Positions 1 to 8,086 of a stretch of 60,136 nucleotides of DNA are shown piece by piece. The position numbers were made by a program, and so were the translations under genes. Under the pieces are notes generated by a model, which ran no database searches, was not told where the DNA came from, and saw nothing but the letters and a program-made list of their open reading frames with translations. The stretch lies in the NCBI GenBank assembly GCA_030041515.1, contig JASHNS010000040.1, positions 1 through 60,136 on the forward strand, given 5' to 3'. This stretch comes from Acidobacteriaceae bacterium (GTDB taxonomy: Bacteria > Acidobacteriota > Terriglobia > Terriglobales > Acidobacteriaceae). How positions within the stretch are numbered: the first letter of the stretch is position 1; the number at the start of each line of letters is the position of its first letter.

Positions 1-2787
1 GTTGTAGGTCTGCGAATAGACGCCTGGGTTGGCCTGGCAGTAGAGGCTCTCGTTTGCCGGATTGGTGGTAGAGCACGGGGGCGAAGCGGGAGAAACGTAG
101 GTTCCCGTCACCGGGTCGGGGTTGAACAGGTCTCCGACGGGAACATTGTTCAGGTTATAGAGGTTGCTGTTGGTGCCGTCCATGTATTCGTTGGCACTGC
201 GATTGCCGACGTAGGAGACCTGGAGCAGCGAATTGTGAGAGGTGGCCTGCGAGACGGTGAGGTTCCAGTCGTTGGTGAACGGCTCGCGGTCGTCGCCCAT
301 CTGCATGGCGTAGATGTTCGATCCGTTTTGCGCCACGGCGGAGGGAGGCGTAAAGCTGGTCACATTCGCGACCCCGTTGAAGACCGTGGGAGTTTGGTAT
401 TCAAAGGAGCCCGCGGGACCGTTGCCAGCTTCCGCCGTTTCGCTGGTTGCCTGATAACGGAAGACGCCAAATCCACCGCGGAGAACCGTCCTGCCCGTAC
501 CGAAGACGTCCCAGGCAAAGCCGCCACGAGGCGCATAGTAGAAGAGTTTGGTTGGGAAACCGGAGAGCGGAATCTTACTGTCGATGGCATGCCATTCCAG
601 GCCGGTGTTATTGGGCGCGCCAGTTGCGTTGTCGTAGGTGGCGGGATCCCAGACCTGGTTTCCGGCCGAGAAATCGTTGAATCCGTACCATTGGCCGATG
701 TGGTCGAAGCGCAATCCGTAGTTCAGGGTGAAGCGCGAGGTGACGCGCCATGAATCCTGTCCATAGAAGGATATCTGGTGGTAGCCGTTGTCCTGAGCCA
801 CGTCCTGATTCTGCTGCTGATAGCTATTGACATAGCCCAGCATCATGTCGGCAACGAGATTGGTGGTGGAGTTCTGGCCGTAGGTCTGGAAATTGTACGT
901 TCCGTTGTCAGGACCATTGCTGTTTTGTTGGTTGGAGCTATGGTCCCAGTAGAAGCCTACTTTGATGGTGTGAGGGCCGAAAACTTTGGTGAAGTTGTCG
1001 TAGAACGCCGGGACCTGCTTGATTCCGCCGAAGAATCCCGGGCCCAGCGGCCCATTTTTCGAAGACATCGGGTAGTAGTTGAAACTCGCCATTTGCTCGT
1101 TGCAGCAATAGTCGGGCTCGAAGTTGGGCATCTGGGTTGTGGTATTTCCGAAGAGGCCGGGAGCCGAGAATTTGATGGCGGCGCGGGAGACGGCATTCAG
1201 GTTTGCCAGCGTGTAGGGATTCTCAAAGTGGGACCAGCTGAAGACGGTCTCGTTCGTAGTGGTTGGGTTGAAGACGTGGGTGGCGTTCACGTTGATGACG
1301 TAGGTCGATGTATTCGAGGCGCCTGGGCTGGGGTAGGGCAACGTATTTGGAATGGCCCACCAGATGGAGATGGGAGCCAGGTCGGCTTCGCGCTGATAGG
1401 TATAGGAGCCGGAGATTTTTGTGTTATCGCTGAGCGCATAGTCGAGCTTGCCGGAAGCTTCCCAGCGATCCTGAGGGGAAACGTTGCTATAGCGGTAGTT
1501 GTACCAGCCGTCGGCGGCCGTGGGAGTTTCATTCGGCTGCGGGTACAGGCTCATGATGCCGACCATGTTGGGGTCCATGTCCGAAAGCGGAAAAGACGTG
1601 GCGCTTCCGCCCGCAGGCACATTCTGGGTGAGCTGGTCGTAGAATTTCGGCCAGGCAGTGATGGCGCCGGCCGGTACGCCTGCATTGCTGAAGTCGCCCT
1701 GGCGCTGCGCCAGAGTGGGGACGTTGTAATTGAGGATGGCGCCAGCGGGATGCTGGATCATCTTTTCATAACCGCCCCAGAAGAAGAGCTTGTTGCGGCT
1801 GCGATTGAAGCTGAGGAAAGGCAGCAGCACGGGGCCGCCAACGTTGCCGCCGATGTAGTAGAACTGCTCGCCGGCGTTGGTTCCACCCTGAGCCTTGGTG
1901 TACGCGTCGACCGTATCGAGGGCGGAGTTGTGGACGTAAAAGTAGGCTTCGCCGTGGAACTGGTTGCCGCCGCTGCGGCTGAAGGCCTCGAAGATGGCGG
2001 GGCCTTTGGCGTATTCGGCGCTGTAATCGGCGGAGAGGAACTTGATGCTGCCGACCATATCGGGATTGATGTTGGCGATCTGCGTGCCGAAGTTGCCGGG
2101 ATCGACGAGGTCGGCGCCGTCGAGCATGTACGCCATGGTGCCGTTGGGCTGGGTGCCGTTCGAGGAGTAGTCGCCGACGGGGCCCGTGTTGGATCCGATC
2201 TCGGTGTCGTTGTTGGCGAACGACTTGCCGGCGCTGCCGGTGTTGTTGTTCAACGCCATGCCGGGCATGACTTCGAGCAGCTCACCAGCATTGCGGCCGG
2301 TGAGCGGGAAGTTGTTGATCATCTTCTCGTTCAGCGCGGTGCCAATTTCGCCGGTATCGGTGGGAACGACATCTCCGCCGCCGCCCACGACGGTGACCGT
2401 GGTGGAGACTTTGGCGACGGACAGCTTGATGTTGGGAACGTCGCGGTGATCGCCGGTGTTCATGACGATGCCGTTTTCCTGCCAGGCGGAATAGCCACTG
2501 GCCGTCACCTTGACCGAGTAGGTGGCAGGCTGGACGGCCGTGATGACCCAGCGTCCGCCTGCGTCAGCGACTGCGGTGCGGATATCACCGCTGGCCTGAT
2601 TGATGAGGCTGATGTGAGCGCCGGGGACGACGCCCCCTGAGGAATCAAAAACGGTCCCGGTGAGCGTGCCGGTGAGCTGCTGAGCGCGGACGGCGGGTAG
2701 AAAGACGATGGCGAGGGCGAGGGCGCAAAGCCCGCATAGCAGGCCGAGCCGGCCGTAGGGTGCGGATATCCTGTTTGAAATCTTCAT
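1..2787 (-). CDS. Oar-like TonB-dependent receptor (3' end outside window)
   Basis: Outer-membrane receptor of the Oar type that probably takes up a ligand energised by TonB-ExbBD; the ligand cannot be told. 929 codons are open with no stop to the window edge, so the C-terminal barrel end is missing. The start ATG at 2787 follows a GGGAGG ribosome site (2794-2799). An N-terminal signal peptide (FLPAVRAQ) precedes a carboxypeptidase-regulatory-like beta-sandwich (about residues 37-115, 'TGTVFDSSGGVVPGA'). Then come a plug-like segment (NNFPLTGRNAGELLEVMPG) and aromatic-rich barrel strands (for example 'YGLRFDHIGQWYGF'). Two paralogues lie at 20596-24132 and 28640-32572. The family assignment is secure, the substrate unknown. 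A 620-codon ORF on the other strand (778-2640) is an antisense shadow. Confidence 0.9.
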   Translation of the reverse strand, partial: MKISNRISAPYGRLGLLCGLCALALAIVFLPAVRAQQLTGTLTGTVFDSSGGVVPGAHISLINQASGDIRTAVADAGGRWVITAVQPATYSVKVTASGYSAWQENGIVMNTGDHRDVPNIKLSVAKVSTTVTVVGGGGDVVPTDTGEIGTALNEKMINNFPLTGRNAGELLEVMPGMALNNNTGSAGKSFANNDTEIGSNTGPVGDYSSNGTQPNGTMAYMLDGADLVDPGNFGTQIANINPDMVGSIKFLSADYSAEYAKGPAIFEAFSRSGGNQFHGEAYFYVHNSALDTVDAYTKAQGGTNAGEQFYYIGGNVGGPVLLPFLSFNRSRNKLFFWGGYEKMIQHPAGAILNYNVPTLAQRQGDFSNAGVPAGAITAWPKFYDQLTQNVPAGGSATSFPLSDMDPNMVGIMSLYPQPNETPTAADGWYNYRYSNVSPQDRWEASGKLDYALSDNTKISGSYTYQREADLAPISIWWAIPNTLPYPSPGASNTSTYVINVNATHVFNPTTTNETVFSWSHFENPYTLANLNAVSRAAIKFSAPGLFGNTTTQMPNFEPDYCCNEQMASFNYYPMSSKNGPLGPGFFGGIKQVPAFYDNFTKVFGPHTIKVGFYWDHSSNQQNSNGPDNGTYNFQTYGQNSTTNLVADMMLGYVNSYQQQNQDVAQDNGYHQISFYGQDSWRVTSRFTLNYGLRFDHIGQWYGFNDFSAGNQVWDPATYDNATGAPNNTGLEWHAIDSKIPLSGFPTKLFYYAPRGGFAWDVFGTGRTVLRGGFGVFRYQATSETAEAGNGPAGSFEYQTPTVFNGVANVTSFTPPSAVAQNGSNIYAMQMGDDREPFTNDWNLTVSQATSHNSLLQVSYVGNRSANEYMDGTNSNLYNLNNVPVGDLFNPDPVTGTYVSPASPPCSTTNPANESLYCQANPGVYSQTYN

Positions 2788-3477
2788 GATCAGCCTCCCG
2801 AAAAATTCGTTCGTTGGTGTCTGCGGCGTGAGAATCTTCCGCAGGCTTTTTGTCTTTACTGCGACACCGGATGCTCAAAACGCGGCCTGCATCCTGGTGC
2901 GAACGGTCAACCTAACTCAGCGTGAAATTGAGGGTGAAAAGCTCTTTGTGACGACAGCAGAATCGAACGCATCCCGCGGGGAACCGAGAGCTCACGTCCA
3001 GCGATGCGGGCATTGCCCATTTGTGATGCCGCGAATGGATCCGATGCCGAGGGTTTTGCGAAGTTTTGCTTTACCGCTGGATCAGGGTCCTGGAATCTGC
3101 CGGGTTGAGACGGCGGCGTGGCCGGACCTATAGAGGATGAGCCGCAGCGCAGAGCCCGACGCTCGGTTTCCGCACGGGGACACAGAACTCCTGGGACCGG
3201 ACCATATTTCGACTTTTTTATGGCATGCACCGAGAGGTACACCTCAACACCTGAGATCGCAGGGCCGGCACAGGTTACGGAAGTAGATGACACCGCACCG
3301 CAGACGACTGAACAGGTGGATTACGGTAATGGCGCGATACGGCAGCGACGCTGCTCTGTGTTTTCAATGAGATAGAGAAAATGTAAGTTACCGTAGCCGA
3401 CGGCGTTTTCGGGTGAACTGAATGTCTGGAACGGGCGCACACCTCGTCACGGAACGGAATAGAGAAGAGCTGAGGCA

Positions 3478-3499
3478 GAATCGCGGCGCGCCGCGATTC
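3478..3499. repeat. Perfect 22-bp palindrome
   Basis: GAATCGCGGCG is followed immediately by its exact reverse complement, with no spacer. It lies in non-coding DNA about 250 bp before the TPR gene. It could be a dimeric regulator's operator, a cruciform or REP-like unit, or chance in GC-rich DNA. No flanking T-run makes it a terminator. Confidence 0.7.
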
Positions 3500-3736
3500 G
3501 CTTTCCCGGGGATGGCCGCCTGGATTGGCTTACGCGAGACTTCGAACGTGGGGCGCCGAATGCCGACGCTGCGCCCGGTGGCGGTGGGCTGGCGGCTTTC
3601 CTTTCGAGGCGGATTCGCTTTTTGCGTTGCCAAAGCACGCGCGCCCGTTCGCGGCAGTGGAAAAGAGGTGGCCGTCGGCGGGCGCGTCGTTTTGCGTGCG
3701 CTGTGTGGCCGCGACGATGCCGTAGTTCCCGTGCGC

Positions 3737-3742
3737 TATTCT
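3737..3742 (+). promoter_or_regulatory. Candidate -10 box giving a leaderless TPR mRNA
   Basis: TATTCT ends exactly 7 nt before the ATG at 3750, so transcription would begin at or next to the start codon. No Shine-Dalgarno sequence is present upstream, which fits a leaderless message. No good -35 box is visible. Inferred from spacing only. Confidence 0.4.
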
Positions 3743-3749
3743 TGTTCCA

Positions 3750-4865
3750 ATGTGGCGGGGTTTCGTCCTTTTTCTCATCACGACAGGCGTGGTTGCAGCG
3801 CAGCAACCCACGGCCAGGGAACTGTTCAATCGCGCCTTGCAGGAAGAGCAGCACGGCCACGATGCTGCGGCGATCCAGGGCTATGAGCAGCTGCTGCGCC
3901 TTTATCCCGACAACATGGCGGTACGGGCGAACCTTGGTGTGGCGCTGGCACACGAGGGGCACTACGACGAGGCCATTGCGCAGTATCAGCGGGTATTGGC
4001 GGTAGCTCCGAACGATTATGGGCTGCTGACCGACCTGGGGCTCGCCTACTTTAAGAAGACCGATTACAGCGACGCGATGCGTGAGCTGGAGGCGGCGACG
4101 CAGATCAAGCCTCCGGATGCGCAGCTGGCGATCGTGATGGGCCAGTGCGAGATCAAGCTGGGGCAGGCGAAGGCTGCGGCCGCGATGCTTCTGCCCCTGG
4201 AGCCGGCGAACTCGGCCAACCCGGATTTCGAATATGTCCTGGGCACGGCGATGATCCATTCCGGGCACCAGCTGGATGGAGTTTCGCGGCTTGAAAAAGC
4301 GGGGACGCTGGCGCGAAGCGGCGAGGACTGGATGGAGGCGGGAACGACGCTGATGGACCTGAACCGGTTTACGCACGCGGTGAAGGATCTGGAGGCTGCG
4401 ATGGAACTGAATCCTGGACTGCCGGAGATCGATACGCGGCTGGGGATGGCCAAAGACATGACTGGGGATACGACGGGCGCCGAGCCTCTGCTGCGGCAGG
4501 CACTCGCGCGCGATCCGAACGACTTCAATGCGAATCTTTACCTCGGGTCGATCCTCTACAAGCAGCGGGACATGGCGAACGCGAAACCGTATCTCGATCG
4601 CGCGCTGAAGTTGAACCCGCAATCGCCGACTGCCCTGTATGAGGTGGCCTTGTGGGAAAGCACGTCCTCCCACTTTGATGTTGCGGCTAAAGAGCTGGAG
4701 CATCTGGAGAAGTCCTACCCGAACTGGCTGCAACCGCATGTGGAGCTCGCGGTGGTCTATTACCGGCTGAAGCGGCCGGCCGACGGGATGAGGGAGAGAA
4801 ATATCGTCGCCAATCTGGAAGCCAAACAGCAGCAGGCCGGGCCGCCGGGGTTCCAACCGGAGTAG
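3750..4865 (+). CDS. Exported TPR-repeat protein
   Basis: A 371-residue protein with a short signal peptide (MWRGFVLFLITTGVVAAQQ) followed almost entirely by tetratricopeptide repeats. Clear repeats include 'LLRLYPDNMAVRANLGVALAHEGHYDEAIAQYQ' style units near residues 45-85 (quoted here only as a pattern: xxNLGxAxxxxGxYxxAI), and 'ALARDPNDFNANLYLGSILY' near 260. TPR arrays are protein-docking scaffolds, and this one probably works in the periplasm. The ATG has no ribosome site and sits 7 nt after a -10-like TATTCT. The di-haem cytochrome gene follows about 100 bp downstream on the same strand, so the two may be co-transcribed. Specific partner unknown. The 469-codon ORF on the opposite strand is a shadow. 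Confidence 0.85.
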   Translation: MWRGFVLFLITTGVVAAQQPTARELFNRALQEEQHGHDAAAIQGYEQLLRLYPDNMAVRANLGVALAHEGHYDEAIAQYQRVLAVAPNDYGLLTDLGLAYFKKTDYSDAMRELEAATQIKPPDAQLAIVMGQCEIKLGQAKAAAAMLLPLEPANSANPDFEYVLGTAMIHSGHQLDGVSRLEKAGTLARSGEDWMEAGTTLMDLNRFTHAVKDLEAAMELNPGLPEIDTRLGMAKDMTGDTTGAEPLLRQALARDPNDFNANLYLGSILYKQRDMANAKPYLDRALKLNPQSPTALYEVALWESTSSHFDVAAKELEHLEKSYPNWLQPHVELAVVYYRLKRPADGMRERNIVANLEAKQQQAGPPGFQPE

Positions 4866-4968
4866 ATCGCACTCTTCGCGGAAAATGCAGGATCAGGGGC
4901 GAACGACGCCGCGCCGGCGCTGCGGGAAATACTATGATCGGCATGACTCGCTGTCGATACTTCACCCC

Positions 4969-5460
4969 ATGGAAACGAAAAGCATGCGAAGCAGGTTTTT
5001 CCTGACAGGAATCTTTGTCGTCGCGCTGGCCATTCAGCCGCTGATGGCTCAAACCTCCGGCAGGCCTGGAGGGCACAAACATGAACCGCTGCCAACGCCT
5101 GTGAACCTGAAAGTGCTGCCGAAGGACATCGCACCGGAGCAGTTGATCCGGATCATGCGCGGCTTTACTGGATCGCTGGGGGTGGAGTGCAGTTTCTGCC
5201 ACGCGATGAATCCCCAGACGCACCATCTGAATTTCCCTTCCGATGCCAAGCCCGAGAAAGCGGCGGCACGGGAGATGATCGCGATGACGCGAGCGATCAA
5301 CGATGCGTACATCGCGAAAGTCCACGATCCGGACGCGATGCCCGAGCAGAAGCAGGTGACCTGCGGGACGTGCCATCGCGGGCATTCCACGCCGGAGGTT
5401 TTCATACCGCCGCCGAAGGAACAGCCCGTCCCGTCGGCGGAAGCGGCGAATCCGGAGTGA
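4969..5460 (+). CDS. Exported di-haem cytochrome c (reaction-centre cytochrome-like)
   Basis: The protein has 163 residues with a signal peptide (FLTGIFVVALAIQPLMAQ). Two haem motifs are present, C74-SF-C77-H78 and C132-GT-C135-H136. The segment 'NLKVLPKDIAPEQLIRIMRG' and the 'PSDAKPEKAAAREMI' stretch match the single-domain proteins related to photosynthetic reaction-centre cytochrome subunits (CytoC_RC) that are common in Acidobacteria and not photosynthetic. It is probably a periplasmic electron carrier. I chose the ATG at 4969; a second in-frame ATG at 4984 (MRSRFF) would give a more compact signal peptide, and neither has a strong ribosome site. It converges on the heptahaem cytochrome gene with 48 bp between stops. 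Confidence 0.85.
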   Translation: METKSMRSRFFLTGIFVVALAIQPLMAQTSGRPGGHKHEPLPTPVNLKVLPKDIAPEQLIRIMRGFTGSLGVECSFCHAMNPQTHHLNFPSDAKPEKAAAREMIAMTRAINDAYIAKVHDPDAMPEQKQVTCGTCHRGHSTPEVFIPPPKEQPVPSAEAANPE

Positions 5461-5508
5461 TTGCGCGGTATCGATCGGCGTTTGATCTGGCGATCCGCGA
5501 AGGTGGCG

Positions 5509-6744
5509 CTAATCCGGATAGGGCTGGCCGGGGCGGGCGACGCGGATGTAGTGATCGTAGAACCAGAGGTGCCCGCCCAGCATCTGCGTGAGGGGCATGT
5601 GGCAGGCGATGCAGTGCGACGTGGCGACCGGGCAGGATCGGGGCCGCGACGATGCCAACGCCGCTGGCGCCATCGCGGTGACCTTCTCGGCGGCCGCCGG
5701 CGCTGCAGAGGCGTGCTGAGGAGATGCCGAAGCGGCCGCGATCTCCGCAGCGATCGAATGGCTCGCTCGATCCGCCTGAGCGTCGGTGATGGAACGCGCG
5801 TGGGGATTGAGGGTGTGACAGGCGAGGCATTTTGCGTCGTACCAGCTGAGCCGGGTGACGAGCGGCTTGTGAGGATCGTGGCACGCGACGCAACTGATGC
5901 GAGAGTCGGCGCCGTTGAAGCACGCGCTGAGCTCGAGTCGATAGGGCTGAAAGCGGACTGTAGCTTCTCCATGCCAATGGCTGCGCACGACGGTCTCAAA
6001 GGAGCGGTGGCAGCGGCCGCAGAAATCGGAGATGTCTTCCGCATCCATGCGGGAGAGGTCCGTCGGGTAAACCGTGAGATCGCCGCTGAGCATGCTGTTG
6101 AGGTGCTGGAGGGTCTCTCCGTGACAATGGGCGCAGGAAATGCCGGGGTGGATTGCGGTGAGGTCGAGTTTGCCGTCGACGACGTCGTTGCTGGCGTGGC
6201 AGCCGAAGCAGGTTCGGGCATCGGTGGGATCCAGGCGGCGGCCGAAAGCCTGTTCGAGCGTATGCGGATGGATGGTGGCGTCGCCGGTGGTGATGTCCAG
6301 GCCGTGAATCGTTGGGTAGTAGCTCACCAAGCTTTCGTAGAAATGGCCGTCCCGCTCGAGGACCCACGTCTGATTCCCCGCGCCAAATCCCCAGACGATG
6401 GGAACGCTGATTGTCTGCGAGCCGTCTGTGACTGAATAGATGCTGCGACCATCGCGGGTGCTGACGGTCCAGGTGTATCCAGCCTGAGCGAATGTGAGCC
6501 GGTCACGGCTTTCGAGGACGGAGTTGTTCCTGGCAATCTCGAGCGCGCGGGCCATCTGCGACTGAGGCTGGAAATCAGTTTGAGCCCGGTGACAGGACGC
6601 GCAGGCGCTGACGCCATGCGAGGCTGCACGGCCCGGGGAAACCAGCGCGACCATGACGACGACGCACTGAGCGAGGCGGAGGGCCAGGCGAACTCCGCCG
6701 CGGCGTGAGGAAGTCGAAGGACGCATCGAGTTACTCAGCATCAT
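5509..6744 (-). CDS. Exported heptahaem c-type cytochrome
   Basis: The 411-residue precursor has a signal peptide (LAQCVVVMVALVSPGRA). Seven CXXCH haem motifs start at residues 48, 179, 204, 242, 285, 306 and 378. The wide gap between haem 1 and haem 2 (about 130 residues) is beta-rich ('AGYTWTVSTRDGRSIYSV') and unlike a tight nonahaem or NrfA-type chain. Distant likeness to cytochrome c554/DmsE-like multihaem families is plausible, but no catalytic motif (such as NrfA CXXCK) is seen. Its ATG overlaps the stop of the upstream TPR gene in an ATGA junction, so translation is probably coupled. The role is likely periplasmic electron transfer with the TPR protein as scaffold; this is inference. 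Confidence 0.88.
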   Translation of the reverse strand: MMLSNSMRPSTSSRRGGVRLALRLAQCVVVMVALVSPGRAASHGVSACASCHRAQTDFQPQSQMARALEIARNNSVLESRDRLTFAQAGYTWTVSTRDGRSIYSVTDGSQTISVPIVWGFGAGNQTWVLERDGHFYESLVSYYPTIHGLDITTGDATIHPHTLEQAFGRRLDPTDARTCFGCHASNDVVDGKLDLTAIHPGISCAHCHGETLQHLNSMLSGDLTVYPTDLSRMDAEDISDFCGRCHRSFETVVRSHWHGEATVRFQPYRLELSACFNGADSRISCVACHDPHKPLVTRLSWYDAKCLACHTLNPHARSITDAQADRASHSIAAEIAAASASPQHASAAPAAAEKVTAMAPAALASSRPRSCPVATSHCIACHMPLTQMLGGHLWFYDHYIRVARPGQPYPD

Positions 6745-7925
6745 TGCCGGCCATAGACAGGAGTTCGGCTGGAGAGAGCGAGCGCGGTGAGCCGCTCCTG
6801 CCGGGCGAGGGCGGGCTGGCCGGATTTTGCGTAGGCGATGGCGAGGCCGAGGTGCACCTCCAGGCTGTCGGACTGGAGCTTTTGGGCCAGAATGAGGTGC
6901 TGGAGGCCTTCGCCGACGCGATCGGAGCCGACGAGAGCGCGACCGAGATCCAGCTGGGCCATGAAGCGCGACGGGGCGAGTTGTGCTGCGAGCTGCGCAT
7001 AGGGAAGAGCGTCGTCGTAGTATCCGTCGAGGATGTCACACCAGGCCATGAGGATGAGGGCGGAGACGTTGTTCGGGTCGAGGCTCAGCTCCTGGCGAAG
7101 TTGAGGGATGGCCTCCGCCGGCGAGTGGGCAAAGAGGAGCCAGGCATAGAAATAGTGGGCATCCGTGAGGGTGGGATACATGGAGAAGAGGAGAGAAAAG
7201 CCGCTGGCCGCATCGTCCTGGTGGCCGTTGAAGAACGACCACGCGGCCTGGCCGGCGGCGGCGGCGGGCTGCTGCTGCATGGGGACGGACTGGCTGACGA
7301 GGACAGGAATGCGCAGACCTGCCAATCCGATGGCGGTGAGCAACTGGCTGTCGGGCGGGGACGCGCGGGCGAGGGTCTGAAGAGCGGCCAGGGCTTCTTC
7401 AAACCGCGAGGCGCGGGTGAGCAGGAGGGCCTCATGAAAGAGGAGAATCTGCCGGTTGTGGGAATCGTTGGCGGCTCCGAGGGCCAGGGCATGCTGAATG
7501 TCAGAGAGAGAGGAAGCGTAGTCGTGGAACTCGAATTCGCAAAGGCCCCTCATGGCCAACGCCGGAGCGGCGTTGGGCACGAGCTGCAGATAGCGGGTGA
7601 GATCGTCGCTGGCGCTGGTGAACTGGCTGGCGGCGTAGGCGAGCTGACCGAGATACCACCACCCGTCAGGCCATGACGGATTGAGAGCCAGCGCGCGCCG
7701 GTAGAGGTCCGCAGCGAGCGGGGCATTGTTTTCCTGGCGCGCCTGGTCCGCCTGGGTTGCGAGAGCGCGGAAATCGTTCGCCTGGTCCTGCGGCTGGGAA
7801 GGCGGTCGCGGCTGCTGGGACAGCGCGAAGGCGGGGGCCAGCAATGCCGCCACGAGCACGAGCGACGCGATTGGCCGGGTTTGCGGCTTTTTGCGATGCT
7901 GCGTCGGACTTGAGCGGTCGCACAT
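6741..7925 (-). CDS. Exported TPR-repeat protein coupled to heptahaem cytochrome
   Basis: The protein has 394 residues with a basic N-terminus and signal peptide (SLVLVAALLAPAFALSQQ). TPR helices run through the mature part ('AADLYRRALALNPSWPDGWW', 'LRQELSLDPNNVSALILMAW', 'LEVHLGLAIAYAKSGQPALA'). The frame stays open upstream to 8582, but that extension overlaps the regulator gene at 8087-9427. The ATG at 7925, directly before the signal peptide, is therefore the sensible start. It shares four bases (ATGA) with the cytochrome gene. TPR plus multihaem cytochrome pairs recur in Acidobacteria; a role as assembly or docking factor is inferred. Confidence 0.85.
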   Translation of the reverse strand: MCDRSSPTQHRKKPQTRPIASLVLVAALLAPAFALSQQPRPPSQPQDQANDFRALATQADQARQENNAPLAADLYRRALALNPSWPDGWWYLGQLAYAASQFTSASDDLTRYLQLVPNAAPALAMRGLCEFEFHDYASSLSDIQHALALGAANDSHNRQILLFHEALLLTRASRFEEALAALQTLARASPPDSQLLTAIGLAGLRIPVLVSQSVPMQQQPAAAAGQAAWSFFNGHQDDAASGFSLLFSMYPTLTDAHYFYAWLLFAHSPAEAIPQLRQELSLDPNNVSALILMAWCDILDGYYDDALPYAQLAAQLAPSRFMAQLDLGRALVGSDRVGEGLQHLILAQKLQSDSLEVHLGLAIAYAKSGQPALARQERLTALALSSRTPVYGRQ

Positions 7926-8086
7926 GCTCAGGCCCGTGGTCCGGCGCGGTTGAGCGGAACAGACATTGCGCTTGCGTGAATCAGGCATTCCATTGATACC
8001 GGGCCGGCCACGAACGTTGCATCCATCGTCCTTCGCCGGCCAGAAGCTGGAGCCTCTACAGTACAGCTTTGAGGGCGCATCGAGGC

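Larger units (their letters stand above)
2788..3749. other. 962-bp intergenic region, no convincing gene
   Basis: This region lies between the divergent receptor and TPR genes. Several short ORFs exist on both strands, but none has a recognisable domain, a good ribosome site or the codon pattern of its neighbours. It should hold the receptor promoter and 5' leader on the minus strand, and it ends in the -10 box of the TPR gene. The only striking sequence element is the perfect 22-bp palindrome at 3478-3499. A weaker 8-bp inverted pair (TACGGTAA at 3322-3329, TTACCGTA at 3388-3395) is 58 bp apart and may be chance. Confidence 0.6.

Noticed and set aside
778-2640. 620-codon plus-strand ORF opposite the first receptor
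   Set aside because: Antisense of a clear receptor gene; composition is Val/Gly/Ala/Asp-rich, the usual shadow of GC-rich coding DNA.
2907-3293. 128-codon minus-strand ORF in the first gap
   Set aside because: No domain, no ribosome site; starts after a random AT-rich stretch.
3322-3395. TACGGTAA / TTACCGTA inverted pair 58 bp apart
   Set aside because: Short and far apart; likely chance.
3422-3886. 154-codon plus-strand ORF running into the TPR gene
   Set aside because: Overlaps the well-supported TPR gene out of frame; Arg/Gly-rich without pattern.
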